Shown: positions 38,952 through 49,825 of the stretch, piece after piece
Numbering within the stretch: the first letter of the stretch is position 1
Layout: the number at the start of each line of letters is the position of its first letter
NCBI GenBank assembly: GCA_003586115.2
Contig: QVOM02000034.1
Coordinates: 19,636,684-19,700,683 of the forward strand
Origin: Salvator merianae
Lineage: Eukaryota > Chordata > Lepidosauria > Squamata > Teiidae
DNA length: 64,000 nucleotides
Reading direction: 5' to 3'
Position numbers and translations under genes: made by a program
The notes under the pieces: generated by a model
Seen by the model: the letters and a program-made list of their open reading frames with translations, nothing else
Told to the model about the DNA's origin: nothing
The model's database searches: none

Positions 38952-39731
38952 ATCCCTAAACAATTGGGAACAAGCTTTCTGAAGGAAAGTATCTCTCATG
39001 CACATCTGTCCACTCCCTGAAATTTGCAAACGGGTATTACAGAGATCAATCCGGTGACAAAGAGGTGGAGGGCCCTTTCTTCTGTGGCATTCATTTTATT
39101 GGAGTGATCAACCTCTGAACAGCTACAGGCATGGACTTTGGTAGGATCCATGTGGTCCCATGGACCGTCCAAGCTCAAGATGACCACATGTCACCTCAAA
39201 TCCAAGGAAGGCCAGGCCCAATCTTCTCTTGGGGACAGAATCCAGTGCCCAGCCTGCTCCCGAGAAAAAATCTGCTCCAAGGAGTACTCTGTTGGCAGAG
39301 TGGGAAAACCCACTCTGTAAATACGGCATGCAACAAGATAGTTCCTGCTGATGCTGCATAGAAAGATGGTGGTGGCATAGCCAATTTTGGAACCTGATGA
39401 CATTTCACCAGGCTCCAGATATGGGCCGTTTTTGAAGATTGGTGAAATGTGTCCAGTGTGCAACACCAGGAAACGTTTGTTCCCTCATCTTGATGTTAGG
39501 CTAGGCCAAGATGTACTCTCTGAGCAGATAGCTATACACCCTGCTCCCGGGCTGGAGGAAGGCTTATGTCCTGGAGCAATTTCTTCTGTGTACAATACAT
39601 CAAGCAACACATGCAGAAGTTGCTTTTGTTGGGTTTATTTGCTTACAGCATAATTAGGTAAGCAGGCATTTGCTGCTTGCTGACTTTGAATTTTTTATGG
39701 GGATTTCAGCCCATTTTTCTCATTAGTGATA
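38952..39731. other. Intron 1, possible diverged MITE
   Basis: The region 39040-39560 has several group G-like words (for example 'catttcaccaggctccagat') but no matched termini. No exon is supported. Confidence 0.35.
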
Positions 39732-39759
39732 TGTGTGTGTGTGTGTGTGTGTGTGTGTA
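39732..39759. repeat. (TG)n microsatellite
   Basis: Fourteen uninterrupted TG units. Confidence 0.95.
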
Positions 39760-39839
39760 TAATGTATATTAAGATTTCTAAAAACTGGCCTGAGATTTCT
39801 TTAATGTGGGGAACTAGAGAAATATTTTTAATAAACAAG

Positions 39840-39905
39840 CATAAACACAGCCCTGCTGGATCAGAATTCAATATACTCCAGCATCCTCTTCTTACAGTGG
39901 CCACT
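39840..39905 (-). mobile_element. CR1-like LINE 3' end fragment
   Basis: 'cacagccctgctggatcaga' and 'ccagcatcctcttcttacag' match the family at 15965 and 26385. Confidence 0.6.
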
Positions 39906-41129
39906 CTTCCACTCTTGCATGTGGTGTACAGGGACAGGGTGGAATGGGTTGCCTGTGGGGAGCAGGAATGCGTGCCCCAAGCTGGAATGGGTTGCCTGTG
40001 GGGGCAAGGGTCATCTGCACTTGGATGGCCTGCTCTGCTCCAGTCCTTGTCTCTGTCTCTGGAGAGCCCTCAGAGGCGGTGGCAAGGCTCTGAAGACCAG
40101 GAAGAAAAGTCCTTTGCTCCAGCCAGCTGCTGATAGAGATGTAGATGCTCCTGTGCCAGAGTTAGACACCATCCTCACGATGTTTCTCAGGATTGGCCAG
40201 AGGATGGAAGAGATATATGGTAGCATCCCAGATGTGGCCGCTTCTTGCCCCAGTGGCCGTCAAGAAAGACTTAACATCAGAGGGGGATTTCCCACAACAG
40301 TAATGCTTCAGCGGCTGAGTCTGCATGCGGGAAATATTTGACCACTACCTTACTCTCCCATGCTGCCCAAGACCCCAAAAATCTCCTTGAAAAGAATAAT
40401 CAAACTGTGACCATCAGTCAGGAAGTCACTTTGGGAAGTTCTCTGGGGCTGGTTGCAAACAGACGAGGGTGTGGCCTTCCAGATGTTGTTAGATTGCAGA
40501 ACAAACAGTGGCAGATGGTGCACAAGGCACAGCAGCTGGGCTAACCAGCTGTTTGCTTTCAATGTCTTTGAAGGGCACTGAATGAGGCTTTGATCCAACA
40601 CAGAAGTGCTTGCCTCCACGCTGGATCAAAGTGCCATTGGCTGAGAACATCAAAGGAGAGCAGCAAATCACTGTTTGCATCTGCTGCTGTGCTATGCATA
40701 CTGACACCATCCATCTTGCTTTGAAAACTGGAGTCCAAAACAGCTGGAAGGCAACAGGCTGAAAAAGTGCTGTGCCAATCCTTGGCAGTGACCCTTGGAG
40801 CAGAATCGACAGGGCAGCTTGGGAGTGGCAAAGTTGTGATGGGAGCTTTCACTTTGATCTGTCTGAACTACTCTTTAGTCTGCATTGGATCAAATGGCTT
40901 GTGGAAATCAAAGATGAGGGTCCCATCAGTACTTCCCTCCACCTTGCTGGCTTGATTGTACCACTGCACATGCCACAGCTACCAATCCTAGAGACCAAGA
41001 TGTGGCTAAGGCTGATAAGAATTGGAGTCCCCTTTTGTAGAAGATAGTATCTGTGAGATAGCTGTTTTTGCAAATAAGAGTACAGTAAGGTGAAGGAGAG
41101 GGGAAATCCAAGGTAAGTATCATTAGAAG
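39906..41129. other. Intron 1, no exon recognised
   Basis: Open frames of up to 140 codons at 39919-40341 have no family features and overlap frames on both strands. I do not regard them as genes. Confidence 0.4.
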
Positions 41130-41195
41130 ATAGCATAAGAACATAAGAAATGTCTAGATGCACTGGGTCATTGCCCCATATAGTCCAATGGCTTG
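41130..41195 (-). mobile_element. CR1-like LINE 3' end fragment
   Basis: 'gcataagaacataagaaatg' and 'ccccatatagtccaatgg' match the family at 15965. Confidence 0.55.
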
Positions 41196-41555
41196 CTCTT
41201 ACCATAATTATTCTGTTCTAACATGGTATTGACCACGCAGCGCTGACACCATCTGCACTGCATGGCCTTAGTTTTTTACGTGAAGCAGGCTATACGTGGC
41301 CTTGCCTGATGCTCACCAGGGCCACGCAGCATGCAGCTGTGATCGGGTGATCGCAGTGGCCAAGGTAGAGGCAGATGCACTTTACCAGGAGCAGACTATC
41401 AGCTCTCGGTACAGTTGTGGAGCACAAATTTGTACTCCACAGCTACTTGTGATCAGGAGCAGCATTATGCTGCTCTCAATTGCAAGGGCCTCCGCAAAGT
41501 GCAAATGCACTTTGTTAGCAAGCATCCTTGACATTAGGTTCATAGTGACTAACTA
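41196..41555. mobile_element. Harbinger-like MITE (group A), degenerate
   Basis: 'accataattattctgttcta' keeps half of the group A palindrome. 'gtggagcacaaatttgtac' and 'gctagcaagcatccttgaca'-type segments match 50340-50430 in reverse. The ends are decayed. Confidence 0.55.
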
Positions 41556-41772
41556 GTTGCTTATGGGAAGCCCACTAATAGGGTTCACGTGCAGTCACAC
41601 CTGTTGTCTCCTAGCAGCTGGTATTTACTTCTATTGTCTCCTAGAAGTAACTGTGCAACTATCATGGTCCAGTTGCCCTCAACAGACCTATACCACTATC
41701 CACATCTTTCCAAGTCATTCAGTGGCTAATCACAAAGATCAGTTTTGGTTCTACCTCTCTTTTTTTTTCCAG

Positions 41773-41935
41773 GTGTGGTGTCTCTCTTTGGGAACTCCCT
41801 CCTCCTGCTCGTAGCCTATCGAAAGAGAGCCATTCTGAAACCTGCTGAATTCTTTATTGTCAATCTCGCTATCAGTGATGTGGGCATGACTGTGATTCTC
41901 TTCCCATTGGCCACACCATCCTTTTTTGCACACAG
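41773..41935 (+). CDS. OPN5L1: Neuropsin-group opsin (OPN5L1-like), second coding exon: TM1-TM2
   Basis: The exon completes codon 30 (Gly), encodes residues 31-83 and gives two bases of codon 84. The acceptor is a long T-run ending CCAG (41771-41772); the donor is CACAG/GTAGCT (41936). TM1 continues with the class A signature 'LFGNSLLLLVAYRKR' (Asn37 = N1.50). Intracellular loop 1 contains 'LKPAEFFIVNLAISD', matching the OPN5-family pattern 'LRPAEIMTINLAVCD', with Asp65 = D2.50 in TM2. The end 'FFAHR' corresponds to the 'CHR' before TM3 in mammalian OPN5. It sits 16.7 kb after the first exon and only 331 bp before the next one. Confidence 0.95.
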
Positions 41936-42266
41936 GTAGCTTGCTGCATTCCTTCCTTCTGTTCATTCATGAAATGGAAATTCTGTTTAAATGAAATTTA
42001 GATGGATGGAAATTCAAAAAGAAAAATGTATATATCTTAAAGTACTGTATGCTCAAGGCAAATGTCTACCTCACATCATGCTTTTCCTTGCATGCCTTTC
42101 AGAGCATTCAATAGCTCTGGGGAAAGAAATCTATTTTTAATTGGCCTTTGCATATGCCTTTGTCTGGACCAATGATGCTAAACCATGCCGAACCATCTCT
42201 TTCTGACTAGGGCAAAATGCTTTATACGAAAATCATTTATTTCCCCTAGATCTCCTTTTCTTCCAG

Positions 42267-42394
42267 GTGGCTGTTCAACCATGCCATGTGCACCTTTTAC
42301 GCTTTTTGTGGAGTTCTCTTTGGCTTGTGCAGCCTAACCAGCCTGACAGCGTTGAGTACGGTTTGCTGTATGAAGGTCTGTTATCCTGCGTATG
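42267..42394 (+). CDS. OPN5L1: Neuropsin-group opsin (OPN5L1-like), third coding exon: TM3 and intracellular loop 2
   Basis: The acceptor is TTCTTCCAG (42266) and the donor G/GTAGGT (42395). The exon completes Arg84, encodes residues 85-126 and leaves one base. It begins 'WLFNHAMCTFYAFCG'. Cys92 is the conserved TM3 disulfide Cys (bovine Cys110), and Tyr95 occupies the bovine 113 position, where OPN5-type and most non-vertebrate-visual opsins carry Tyr. The helix ends 'LTALSTVCCMKVCYPAYG', which aligns without gaps to 'MTAVSLDRYLKICYLSYG' of OPN5. The Asp-Arg-Tyr motif is therefore Val116-Cys117-Cys118, and Arg3.50, normally central to receptor switching, is absent. The frame is fully open and the splice sites are good, so this is not explained by a sequencing frameshift. 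Confidence 0.95.
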
Positions 42395-43065
42395 GTAGGT
42401 GCTTGGATTTACAATGTAAATATCCTTCCTCTTTCCTATGCTAAACCTCTCTCCCTCTTTTTCAAATCTTGTTTTTGCCCTGTGACCTGGCAACTCTTTT
42501 GCAGGGTTGGGAAAGTCATGCATCTCTTAGCAACATCTCTCCTAGGAGGACTGTCCATTAGGAAGCCCTATTCATCAGGCATTTGAAATTGCAGTAATTA
42601 GCACAAAAAATAAGGCAGCGGCGATCCATTTTCCTTTTTAATTTGCATATGTAGATTAATCATCAGACTGTGCTATTGCATGCCCCACTTACAGGTCCTA
42701 AGACATATGGCTGCGAAAGGGGGACAACGTATTTTTTTCCACACCGCCAGTCGTTGGAGGGTTTTCATTTTGTTTTGTTTTACTGGTCTCTCCCTAGTGC
42801 TCAGACGATTCATAATCTTTGAATATATTATGACAGATGAAGATAACGATCATGATCATGATCATGAAAGAGAGAGAGAGAAAGAAAAAATCAAAATGGC
42901 TCAGGAAAATTAGCATTTTTGGCAACAGGGCTGAAGAAGCAGAAAGCTTAAAATAGACCCAAGAACTTCAGGCTTCAGAAGTGAACATGGCTTCCAACAT
43001 TCTCTCTCTGGTCTTCAGGACTCCTCTCTGTATGTAATGTATAACCAGACCACATCCATAATAAG
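42395..43065. other. Intron 3, first part
   Basis: No exon or complete repeat. A GATCAT/GA-rich simple-sequence patch lies at about 42840-42890. Confidence 0.5.
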
Positions 43066-43217
43066 CCTTTTCTGCACTGGACCTTATTCCAGATTACATC
43101 CCAGAATAGGGATTTGCCATCTGCATGCTCGTGCAGGCTATGGCTCTGCACCAGCATGCAGACAGCAAGTCTCTATTCCGGGATATAATCCAGAATAAGG
43201 CCCAGTGCAGAAGGGGC
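43066..43217. mobile_element. Foldback MITE (group B), shortened
   Basis: The left end GCCTTTTCTGCACTGGACC is preceded by TAA, and the right end is the inverse of CCCCTTCTGCACTGGG. The centre is shorter than at 29415-29594, so the loop appears deleted. Confidence 0.75.
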
Positions 43218-43337
43218 ACTAGTTTCTAAGCATGGGTTCTTCTAGACACAAGCATATGCAGACAACGTTTGATGCAGCCTTTTGCACAGGAAGAACAGTT
43301 GCCTGCTTGTCTTCCCACCCACTGACTTACCGGCTGG

Positions 43338-43615
43338 GTTTGCAGTTACCAGCCTAGTATGGTATAACAATACCATACTAGCTGGGAAAGACCCAACATG
43401 CTGGTGGCCATCCACACTTCGAGTGCTGGAAAAGCTCCATACCGGGCCAGCAGCACTCAAAATGCAAATGGCCTGGGCAGGGCAGATCGCCATAGCAACA
43501 TGCAAAGCAGCATTAGGTGTACGCGTGGACATTGCCATGGAAATCTGGATGCAGCTGCAGTCGCACCACCATGCCCACTCACCTGCTATACCCAGAAGAG
43601 GGTGCATACATTAGT
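43338..43615. mobile_element. Harbinger-like MITE (group A), partial
   Basis: The subterminal block 'cctagtatggtataacaata' with its inverse forms a 26-bp near-palindrome at about 43353-43380. 'ggtggccatccacactt' and 'attgccatggaaatctgga' match 14260-14380. The right end seems lost near 43615. Confidence 0.55.
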
Positions 43616-43867
43616 TAGCTAAAGTGATTGAGTCATTCCTAGTGAGTTCATGGACTGCTTTTTAGCAGTCTATGGCTGTATTGCTTGGGGGAGGCTCGTG
43701 GCAATTTCCCCTGAGTGCTGTGCCTCTGGAACGCGCCTCAGCGGCCTGGATTGCTTTACTACACAAGTCCAGAAAGGGACACCTACTCACTCACCTATAA
43801 AATTTCTAACCTTTCTTCTTTGCACTTTTCTAACAGAAAGGAAAGAGATTTTGTAAGCAGACAGTTT

Positions 43868-44024
43868 AGGCCGCATTAACACATAGCAAAATAAAAGAGT
43901 TTTAAAGAGCCAAATTAAAGAGCCTGTTTCCCCCCACCCACCCACTAATCTAACTTTTCTAGCCAAGGATGTTCAGGAGAGGGGAGTGGGGCAGACTGGC
44001 ATGTGAACAATCAGAGGGGTGACT
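43868..44024. mobile_element. MITE fragment (group C)
   Basis: It starts GGCCGCATTAACACATAGC after TTTA. 'tctaacttttctagccaagg' and 'ggcatgtgaacaatc' match 3115-3185. Confidence 0.5.
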
Positions 44025-44144
44025 GTTCCGGAGAGTGGGTGCCACCACAGAGAAGGCCCAACTACAGGCAATCATAAGATGACATTCAGCGATTTGTGGT
44101 ACCCACAGCAAGACCTCCCCCAAAGATCTTAATGATCTCTAGGC

Positions 44145-44580
44145 TAGGGATGTGCATGAAGCTTCATTTCCTTCGTATTTCGCACGAAAATGGCATTTAC
44201 GCCATCTTTGCACGAAATACGAAGGGCAAAAGGGACAGCGAAAGCGAATGGTGAAGGTCCCGGCGACTTTCGCTGTCCTTCGAGACCTTTGCCATTTGCC
44301 GCACCGTCAGAAAAATCAATGCGAAGGGAAGACCTTCGCCGATCGCTAAAGTTAAGTGCTGCCTCTGTGACAGGCAGCACTTAACTTTAGCGATCGGCGA
44401 AGGTCTTCCCTTCGCATTGATTTTTCTCCGTTTCTGATCGGTCTCTCATTCCCCCTCTTCTGTCACTCACATGCACACACAGAAAGAATAGGGGGAGAGA
44501 GCGATCGGAAACGGAAACGGCGAAAAATCAATGCGAAGGGAAGACCTTCGCCGATCGCTGAAGTTAAGTGCTGCCTGATA
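44145..44580. mobile_element. hAT-like element, left end present, with large inverted repeats
   Basis: It starts TAGGGATGTGCATGAAGC, the same terminus as the elements at 23890 and 61334. It is rich in CGAA/TTCG motifs. The interior carries a 55-bp sequence three times in the order sense, antisense, sense. The right terminus is not seen; the element may be truncated by the next MITE. Confidence 0.65.
44309..44427. repeat. Perfect inverted repeat, 56-bp arms, 7-nt spacer
   Basis: 44309-44364 is the exact reverse complement of 44372-44427. A third copy of the arm lies at 44522-44576 with one mismatch. With 44372-44462 it forms a second inverted repeat, of about 90 bp with some mismatches. Transcribed RNA would form a long stable hairpin. 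Confidence 0.95.
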
Positions 44581-44583
44581 AAG

Positions 44584-44873
44584 TGCATTCACACCTGTTT
44601 CTGGGTGTGAACACTCACCACACTGCACTGCACTGTGTTTGGCGCCTTCACACTACACAGTGCTACCGGTTGCCATGGCAATAGCTGGACGTTTCCCAGC
44701 CACTGTAACGATCGAGCAATGCTACCAACGTTTGTACCACAAATGCTGGTAGCCTGCTCATATCGTAGGCAGCTAGGGCCACGTAGTGCAGACAGTATCT
44801 GTGCTGTGTGGTCAATAACACGTTAGAAAGGATAATTATCCTGTTCTAATGTGGTAAGTACAAAAAATGCCCC
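44584..44873. mobile_element. Harbinger-like MITE (group A)
   Basis: The left end GTGCATTCACACCTGTTT is followed by 'ctgggtgtgaac'. The right end carries the palindrome 'aaaggataattatcctgttc' (near-complete) and GGTAAGTACAAAAAATGCCC. Confidence 0.65.
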
Positions 44874-45164
44874 TTGAATCTGGCCTGATGGCTAACTGGC
44901 AACCAGTGTCGGTGCTTATGCACAGGTGTGAACACGGCTGTAATTGGAATCTTTGTGAAGAAAGAAGAGAACTAGAATGTTCCCTTAGCCTGGCCTCTCC
45001 CTCATGAATTGGATGTCAATGGAGGTGTGTGTGTGCCAACTAACTGTCATAAGGAGAGACCAACATTTACAGGGAATGACCATTTCCTACCACACCCCTG
45101 TCACTTCTCTCTCAACTATCGCTGTGGCCTGTTGTACAAAGAAAGAAGCCTGGGACTGTTTGCC

Positions 45165-45312
45165 CTTTGAATTAGCGAGTGTCAGGGATACTCACTGGCA
45201 CAATGCCTCCGCACTTTACGGAGACTCTCGTGACCGGGAGCAGCATATTGCTGCTCCTGGTCATGAATACCTGTGGAGCACAAATTAGTGCTCTGCAGCT
45301 TGATCAGGAGAA
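45165..45312. mobile_element. Group A MITE fragment
   Basis: 'tagcgagtgtcagggatact' and 'gggagcagcatattgctgct' match 50310-50400. No termini. Confidence 0.5.
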
Positions 45313-45806
45313 ATCATAGTTTTTAGCATAGTTTTTATCTTTTAGGAGGGCTTAACTGACAAATTCTTATTTGGGCAGACAAATTAAGCTAGATATATCC
45401 TCTTTGTTCCAGATTGTGACTAAAACAGAAATAGCACACAAATAAAGGAGAACTAACATGATTTGCACACAGACTCAATTGTCTACATTGCCCAATAAAT
45501 TTATTCTGTATCAAGCAAGGATAAATAGCATCAACCACAAATAAATGAATTCCGGATATAGTTGCACTCTAATCTGCAGGGCTAAATGTGATGCACTGCT
45601 TGCTTATTCCCAGCTGGGTTGCATCCACACTTCTTGGACTGTTGTGGTGGCCTAGGAGGTGGGGCTGACAAACACTCCTGTTCCCATTCAGCCACTGAGG
45701 CCCTCAGGTCACTGCAGGAATGACCTTAGGTCACCTAAGATGAGTCAAGGTAAATTACTTAGATGGTTCTCATGTGAGAGAACTTGCCTTCCTGCTGTGT
45801 GAATAC
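45313..45806. other. Intron 3, no feature recognised
   Basis: No exon or defined repeat visible. Confidence 0.45.
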
Positions 45807-45809
45807 AAA

Positions 45810-45888
45810 GGCTGCATCCAGAATATCCATGCTTTATTCTGGAATATCCAAATATAGCAGAATAAGTAAGTGATGTCTGGATACAGCC
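45810..45888. mobile_element. 79-bp MITE (group D) with AAA duplication
   Basis: The ends are GGCTGCATCCAGA and the inverse of GGCTGTATCCAGACATC. AAA lies on both sides (45807-45809, 45889-45891). It is a deleted relative of 8516-8652. Confidence 0.7.
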
Positions 45889-45949
45889 AAAGAATGGCGG
45901 AGGAACCTCCTGCAAAGCCAAATCACTCATGGGGACAGGCATCCCCCCC

Positions 45950-46203
45950 GATTCTAGTTTGGCCTTGTGGTTAGCATGTCAAACTCTTATCTGGAACTCT
46001 CCCCGTTCGAGTCTGCACTCTTGCAGGAAGTCAGCTGGGTGACCTTGGGCTCATCAGAGCTCTGTTCTGAGTTCTCACAGTCCCACCTACCTCATAGGGT
46101 GTCTGTTGTGGGGAGAAGAACAGAAGGTTTGTCAGCTGCTTTGAGTCCCCTCAGGATGAGAAAAGCGGGATACAAAAACCAACTCCTTCTCCTTCTGTTG
46201 TGA
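45950..46203 (+). mobile_element. Sauria-type SINE
   Basis: 'ggccttgtggttagcatgtc' (A box region) and 'ccgttcgagtctgcac' (B box) form a tRNA-related head. The middle contains 'ctgggtgaccttgggctcat' and 'cctacctcatagggtgtctg'. The end reads 'gcgggatacaaaaaccaact' followed by CTCCTT/CTTCT repeats. This layout matches the Sauria SINEs of lepidosaurs and is the best taxonomic clue in the window. The copy is near full-length. Confidence 0.8.
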
Positions 46204-46920
46204 GTGGCAGCTCTGTCTGCAGGAATATTCTGAGGTGAGAGGTGGTGCGGATGAAGCCTAAGAAACAAAAATGTCTTTCAGATGGCACTGTATCTGGAGT
46301 GGGAAGCCCAGCTAAACCATCTTAGTGTGTGTGTGTTCTGTAAGGAGAGAGTAAGCTGAGGAGCAGGTCGGGCTTCTTACGAATCATCACATAATTGATA
46401 GTTAAGTGACTATTCTGGCACCTCCGTCAAGTGGGAAAAAAATCAGCATTGTATAAGATGCTGGGATGCAGAAAACCTGGTTGCATGACTCAGCAAGAAT
46501 ATAACTGCTGCAGCCCAACTGAGGAGACAGGCATTTTCCAAGGCATTGGCAAAGATGCTTATCTTCTCTTGAGGATGCAAAACATTTTCTCCCTCCAAAA
46601 GCAGAACAATAATATTAATCATATCTTCTTTTTGAGTAGGCTGGAATTATACCAAGCTTAAGCCCATACTGGCTGGAGTAGACCAAGTATCTAAAGAGTT
46701 TTAGGCTGATGAAAGCCATCTTTGGGCTTGCTGAGACTTCATTCTTTGCAGGTGCAACGTGGTTCCAAATCACCCAAACATTTGCCAAAGCACACAGCTT
46801 CCCACATCATCCAGGTGGAAGAACGTGATGGTTTTAACTCACCTGTCTCTTCATGAGAGGAGACCCAAGGTAGGAGTGAATGAGAGTCCATGTGAAGAAG
46901 ACTGAGCAAAAAGTTGATAA
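46204..46920. other. Intron 3, no feature recognised
   Basis: No exon or defined repeat visible. Confidence 0.45.
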
Positions 46921-47300
46921 AGGCCCTTTCTGCCCATATCTGTCTTCAGTTGGGATCAGTGGGTCCAGAATAGCCTGGTCTACTGATCCTGACCACAGAA
47001 TGATATGGACAAAATCAGCACCATCTGCACAACAGCGCTAATTCTGATCAGCCCATGCTGTGTTGCCACAGCCTCAAAGCACACGAATGCTTTAAGGCTG
47101 GACATGGAAGCCTCCAAGCACTAGAAACAAAAGTTCCTAGCCTTGGGAGACTCTGGGGGCAGCATTTCTGGGTGCAATTTGCTGCGCCGCCAAAATCACT
47201 CCCTTGTAGTCCTGAACACAGAGACATGCTTCTGCACGGCATGCCTCCTTGTCCGGGATTAGGTCCCACTGGTCCACCCAGTAGTAATGATTACTTGTAA
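46921..47300. mobile_element. Probable MITE (group G)
   Basis: The left end AGGCCCTTTCTGCCCAT and a 'ggtctactgatcctgac' inner block fit the group. The right end is uncertain. Confidence 0.35.
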
Positions 47301-47341
47301 CTACCGGATTAATCTCTGCCAAAAGCAGGCATATCCTTCCA

Positions 47342-47363
47342 GTGTGTGTGTGTGTGTGTGTGT
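47342..47363. repeat. (TG)n microsatellite
   Basis: About eleven TG units. Confidence 0.9.
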
Positions 47364-49230
47364 GGCCGCATATATCTGCATTAGTGTGCAGATCTATGCA
47401 GTCTAGAACCTTTCTACATGAGTTTTTAATCCTGATTAAGGGCCCATGCTGAAATGGCCAAAGTCTTCTGGTTTCTTTCAACAAATCAGGCCCAGATTAG
47501 ATGTGGATGACACCCCTTTTTGATGAAACGAAGGTACCGTGTCCAATCTCTGCCTTCTCCTTTCCCACAAGACCCATCATTCATCTCCTCCTGTCTCTTC
47601 TCAGGGAGACAGGTGAGTTAAAGGTGTGCGCTTCTGGCGAGATGTTGTTATAAGGGACGATGGCACAGATATTACAAGAACTGAAAATGATGTGGGGGGT
47701 GGGGAGCATGATCCACAGTTTGCATAATTCTCTGCAATATTGAACCATTTTGTATTGCAGCATGAATAGGCCCTTAAGTCCTATACAATACATGGAAAGG
47801 CTGGTAGCTCCCAGTCCCAGCTGGTAATATAGAAACAGCACTGGCCCTAGTGAGGAACCTATTGAACACCCGACTTGGAAGACCAAGGAGCTCAAGGGAA
47901 CACAAAGGTCCCTCCTGCCCTGCTTACCAATGTTGTGCCCAGCCAGCAGCAAACCTGCTCCATCCCTACTCATCCCAACCACACTGTGAGGAGGAGGAAG
48001 AGAAGGAGAAAGGAGGCACTGGGGTGGCTTGGAGCTGCATGAATATCCTCTATGTGCAGCACTGGCCAAGGTAAGAATACACAGTAGGGCAGGTGGAAGG
48101 GTGCAGAGCACCCTGGTCCAGGAACCTGGATGCTGAGGTCACAGTTTTTGAGTGGTGGCGCTGCCGCTTGCTTCATCCAGCCCCAAGGAGTTCAGGAGCA
48201 TGGAGCAGCCTGTCTGCTTCAAGAAAGTCAGTACTGCTGTCAGCTTCTAGGGCTTCTGCTGCACTGTCAAAAAAATCTTCACTTGAGTGACTATGGTGGA
48301 GCAGGTTGAGGTGAAGAAGTCCCATTGGGCGCCGCTTGCTGCATGGGGTGAATAGGGGTAAATTCCTGCCCTGCAGCCTTGCCTGCCAGGGGGCAAGGCT
48401 GAAATGAGCCTTGCTGGGAACCGCGCATCCCTCACCTCCTGCACAGTTCCTGCCCTCCCCTGCTCTGTTTCACCCCTCATCCCTCACTCCTGCTACCCTG
48501 TGCTGCACCCTCTGTGCCACCCTGACTGGAGGTGTTTGAACAGATGGAGCTAGGACTGAGCAGAGCTGGGAGTGTGGGAACAGGAGTGAAGTTCCAGGTG
48601 GAGTCCCTATGAACTGTATCCCATGCACCCGCTTCATCCCAATGGTTTCATTGTGCCAGTTGCTGCTAGGAGCTCCAGAAAGCAAAGCAGGGAACAGTTT
48701 TATTTGTTTCATCCAGCTTTCTGGATGAAAATAGTAGAATTTGCTTTATGGAATTATATAATTTTCATATTTGTACCCTAGTGGTTTCTTGTAATGATTC
48801 AGCTTGAAAAGAGGAGAATGTCAGGTGTTTTAAACTACAGAATGCATCATCCCTGGACGGAGGAAGAATTTAATCTGGAATTTTTTAGTTAGATTTCAAC
48901 AGTTGGATGTTTTAAGTTCTAGCTGATGCTTTAAAAGTGTGTTTATGTAGCTAATTTGTTATCAGATCTGTATGCATGCATTTGGATAGAATAATTTATA
49001 TTAGCTAGTCTCAAAGAGTTTTTACTAGCCTGAATAGATACTGTATCACAAAAATTTATTATATAGACATACATTAAGAGAGCATAAAATTCATAGACAA
49101 TGCAGGATAACCAATGAGGATGTTTTTCCTCCACTTCCCAGAACATTGGAACCAGGGGTCATCCAATGAAACTAAATCTTGGAAGAGTCAGGACAGACAA
49201 AAGGAAGTATCTTTTTCCATCCTACACACA
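47364..49230. other. Intron 3, no exon recognised
   Basis: Includes a purine-rich GAGGAGGAA patch (47985-48020) and C/T-rich segments. The overlapping open frames here (47581-48712) show no conserved domains. Confidence 0.4.
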
Positions 49231-49763
49231 GGCCGGCTCCAGAGGCTGGCTGAATATAGCACCAACAGGCAATATTCCAGTGAAAAGCCCCTCCGGAATG
49301 ATAGACTGTTGGCTAGACAGCATGTGGGACTGTGCTATCTGTGCGCTTTTTGGAGAGATGCACATCAGAGTATATCACCAACACGAAATACCCAGAAGCG
49401 CACAATCATGTCCACCACGCATGCTCAGCTGTTTTTTTTTGTCCCTGCGCATGCACAGTGGACATGCACATTCAGGTATCAAAATACTGTGGGTGACACC
49501 ACCATCACGTATATGTGTCTGTCTTTTTTGGTCCAAGAACATGTGCGAAAGGCAGAACAATGATGTCAGTTCTGTTGACAAGGGAAGAGATAGCACTATT
49601 TTGGGAAAACTTGCCATCAGAGTCAGGTTTTCCTGAAACAGAATATCACACATTTTAGGGGAGATATTGGGTAGCTATCATGGGATTGCCACAGATACAT
49701 GTGGCAATCCCATTATAGCAGCACCATAATAGCACTATAATTATCCCATTCTCAGGTGGGAAA
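49231..49763. mobile_element. Harbinger-like MITE (group E)
   Basis: It starts GGCCGGCTCCAGAGGCTGG and ends near 'cccattctcaggtggg'. It is collinear with 33865-34377 through 'aaagcccctccggaat', 'ttttgggaaaac' and 'ggcaatcccattatagc'. Frames that cross it are not genes. Confidence 0.7.
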
Positions 49764-49825
49764 TGCAAAAATGTCTCATGTAACCTGGGTTTGAGAGCTT
49801 ACATCTGGATAATCTCTTAACTGAA

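Larger units (their letters stand above)
44025..44950 (-). mobile_element. L2-like LINE fragment, interrupted by two younger insertions
   Basis: 44025-44144 ('ggtgccaccacagagaaggc', 'gtacccacagcaagacctcc') corresponds to 6985-7080 of the other L2 copy. The sequence resumes at 44875-44950 ('ggcctgatggctaactggca', 'cttatgcacaggtgtgaac'), corresponding to 7170-7230. The 730 bp between hold the elements at 44145 and 44584, so their insertion order can be read directly. Confidence 0.75.

Noticed and set aside
39919..40341. 140-codon plus-strand frame in intron 1
   Set aside because: No family resemblance, no splice signals consistent with the opsin, and a competing frame in the same region. Treated as chance.
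49114..49653. Open frames of 149, 156 and 92 codons
   Set aside because: They run across a group E MITE and its flanks, differ in frame from the copy at 33865, and show no conserved domain.
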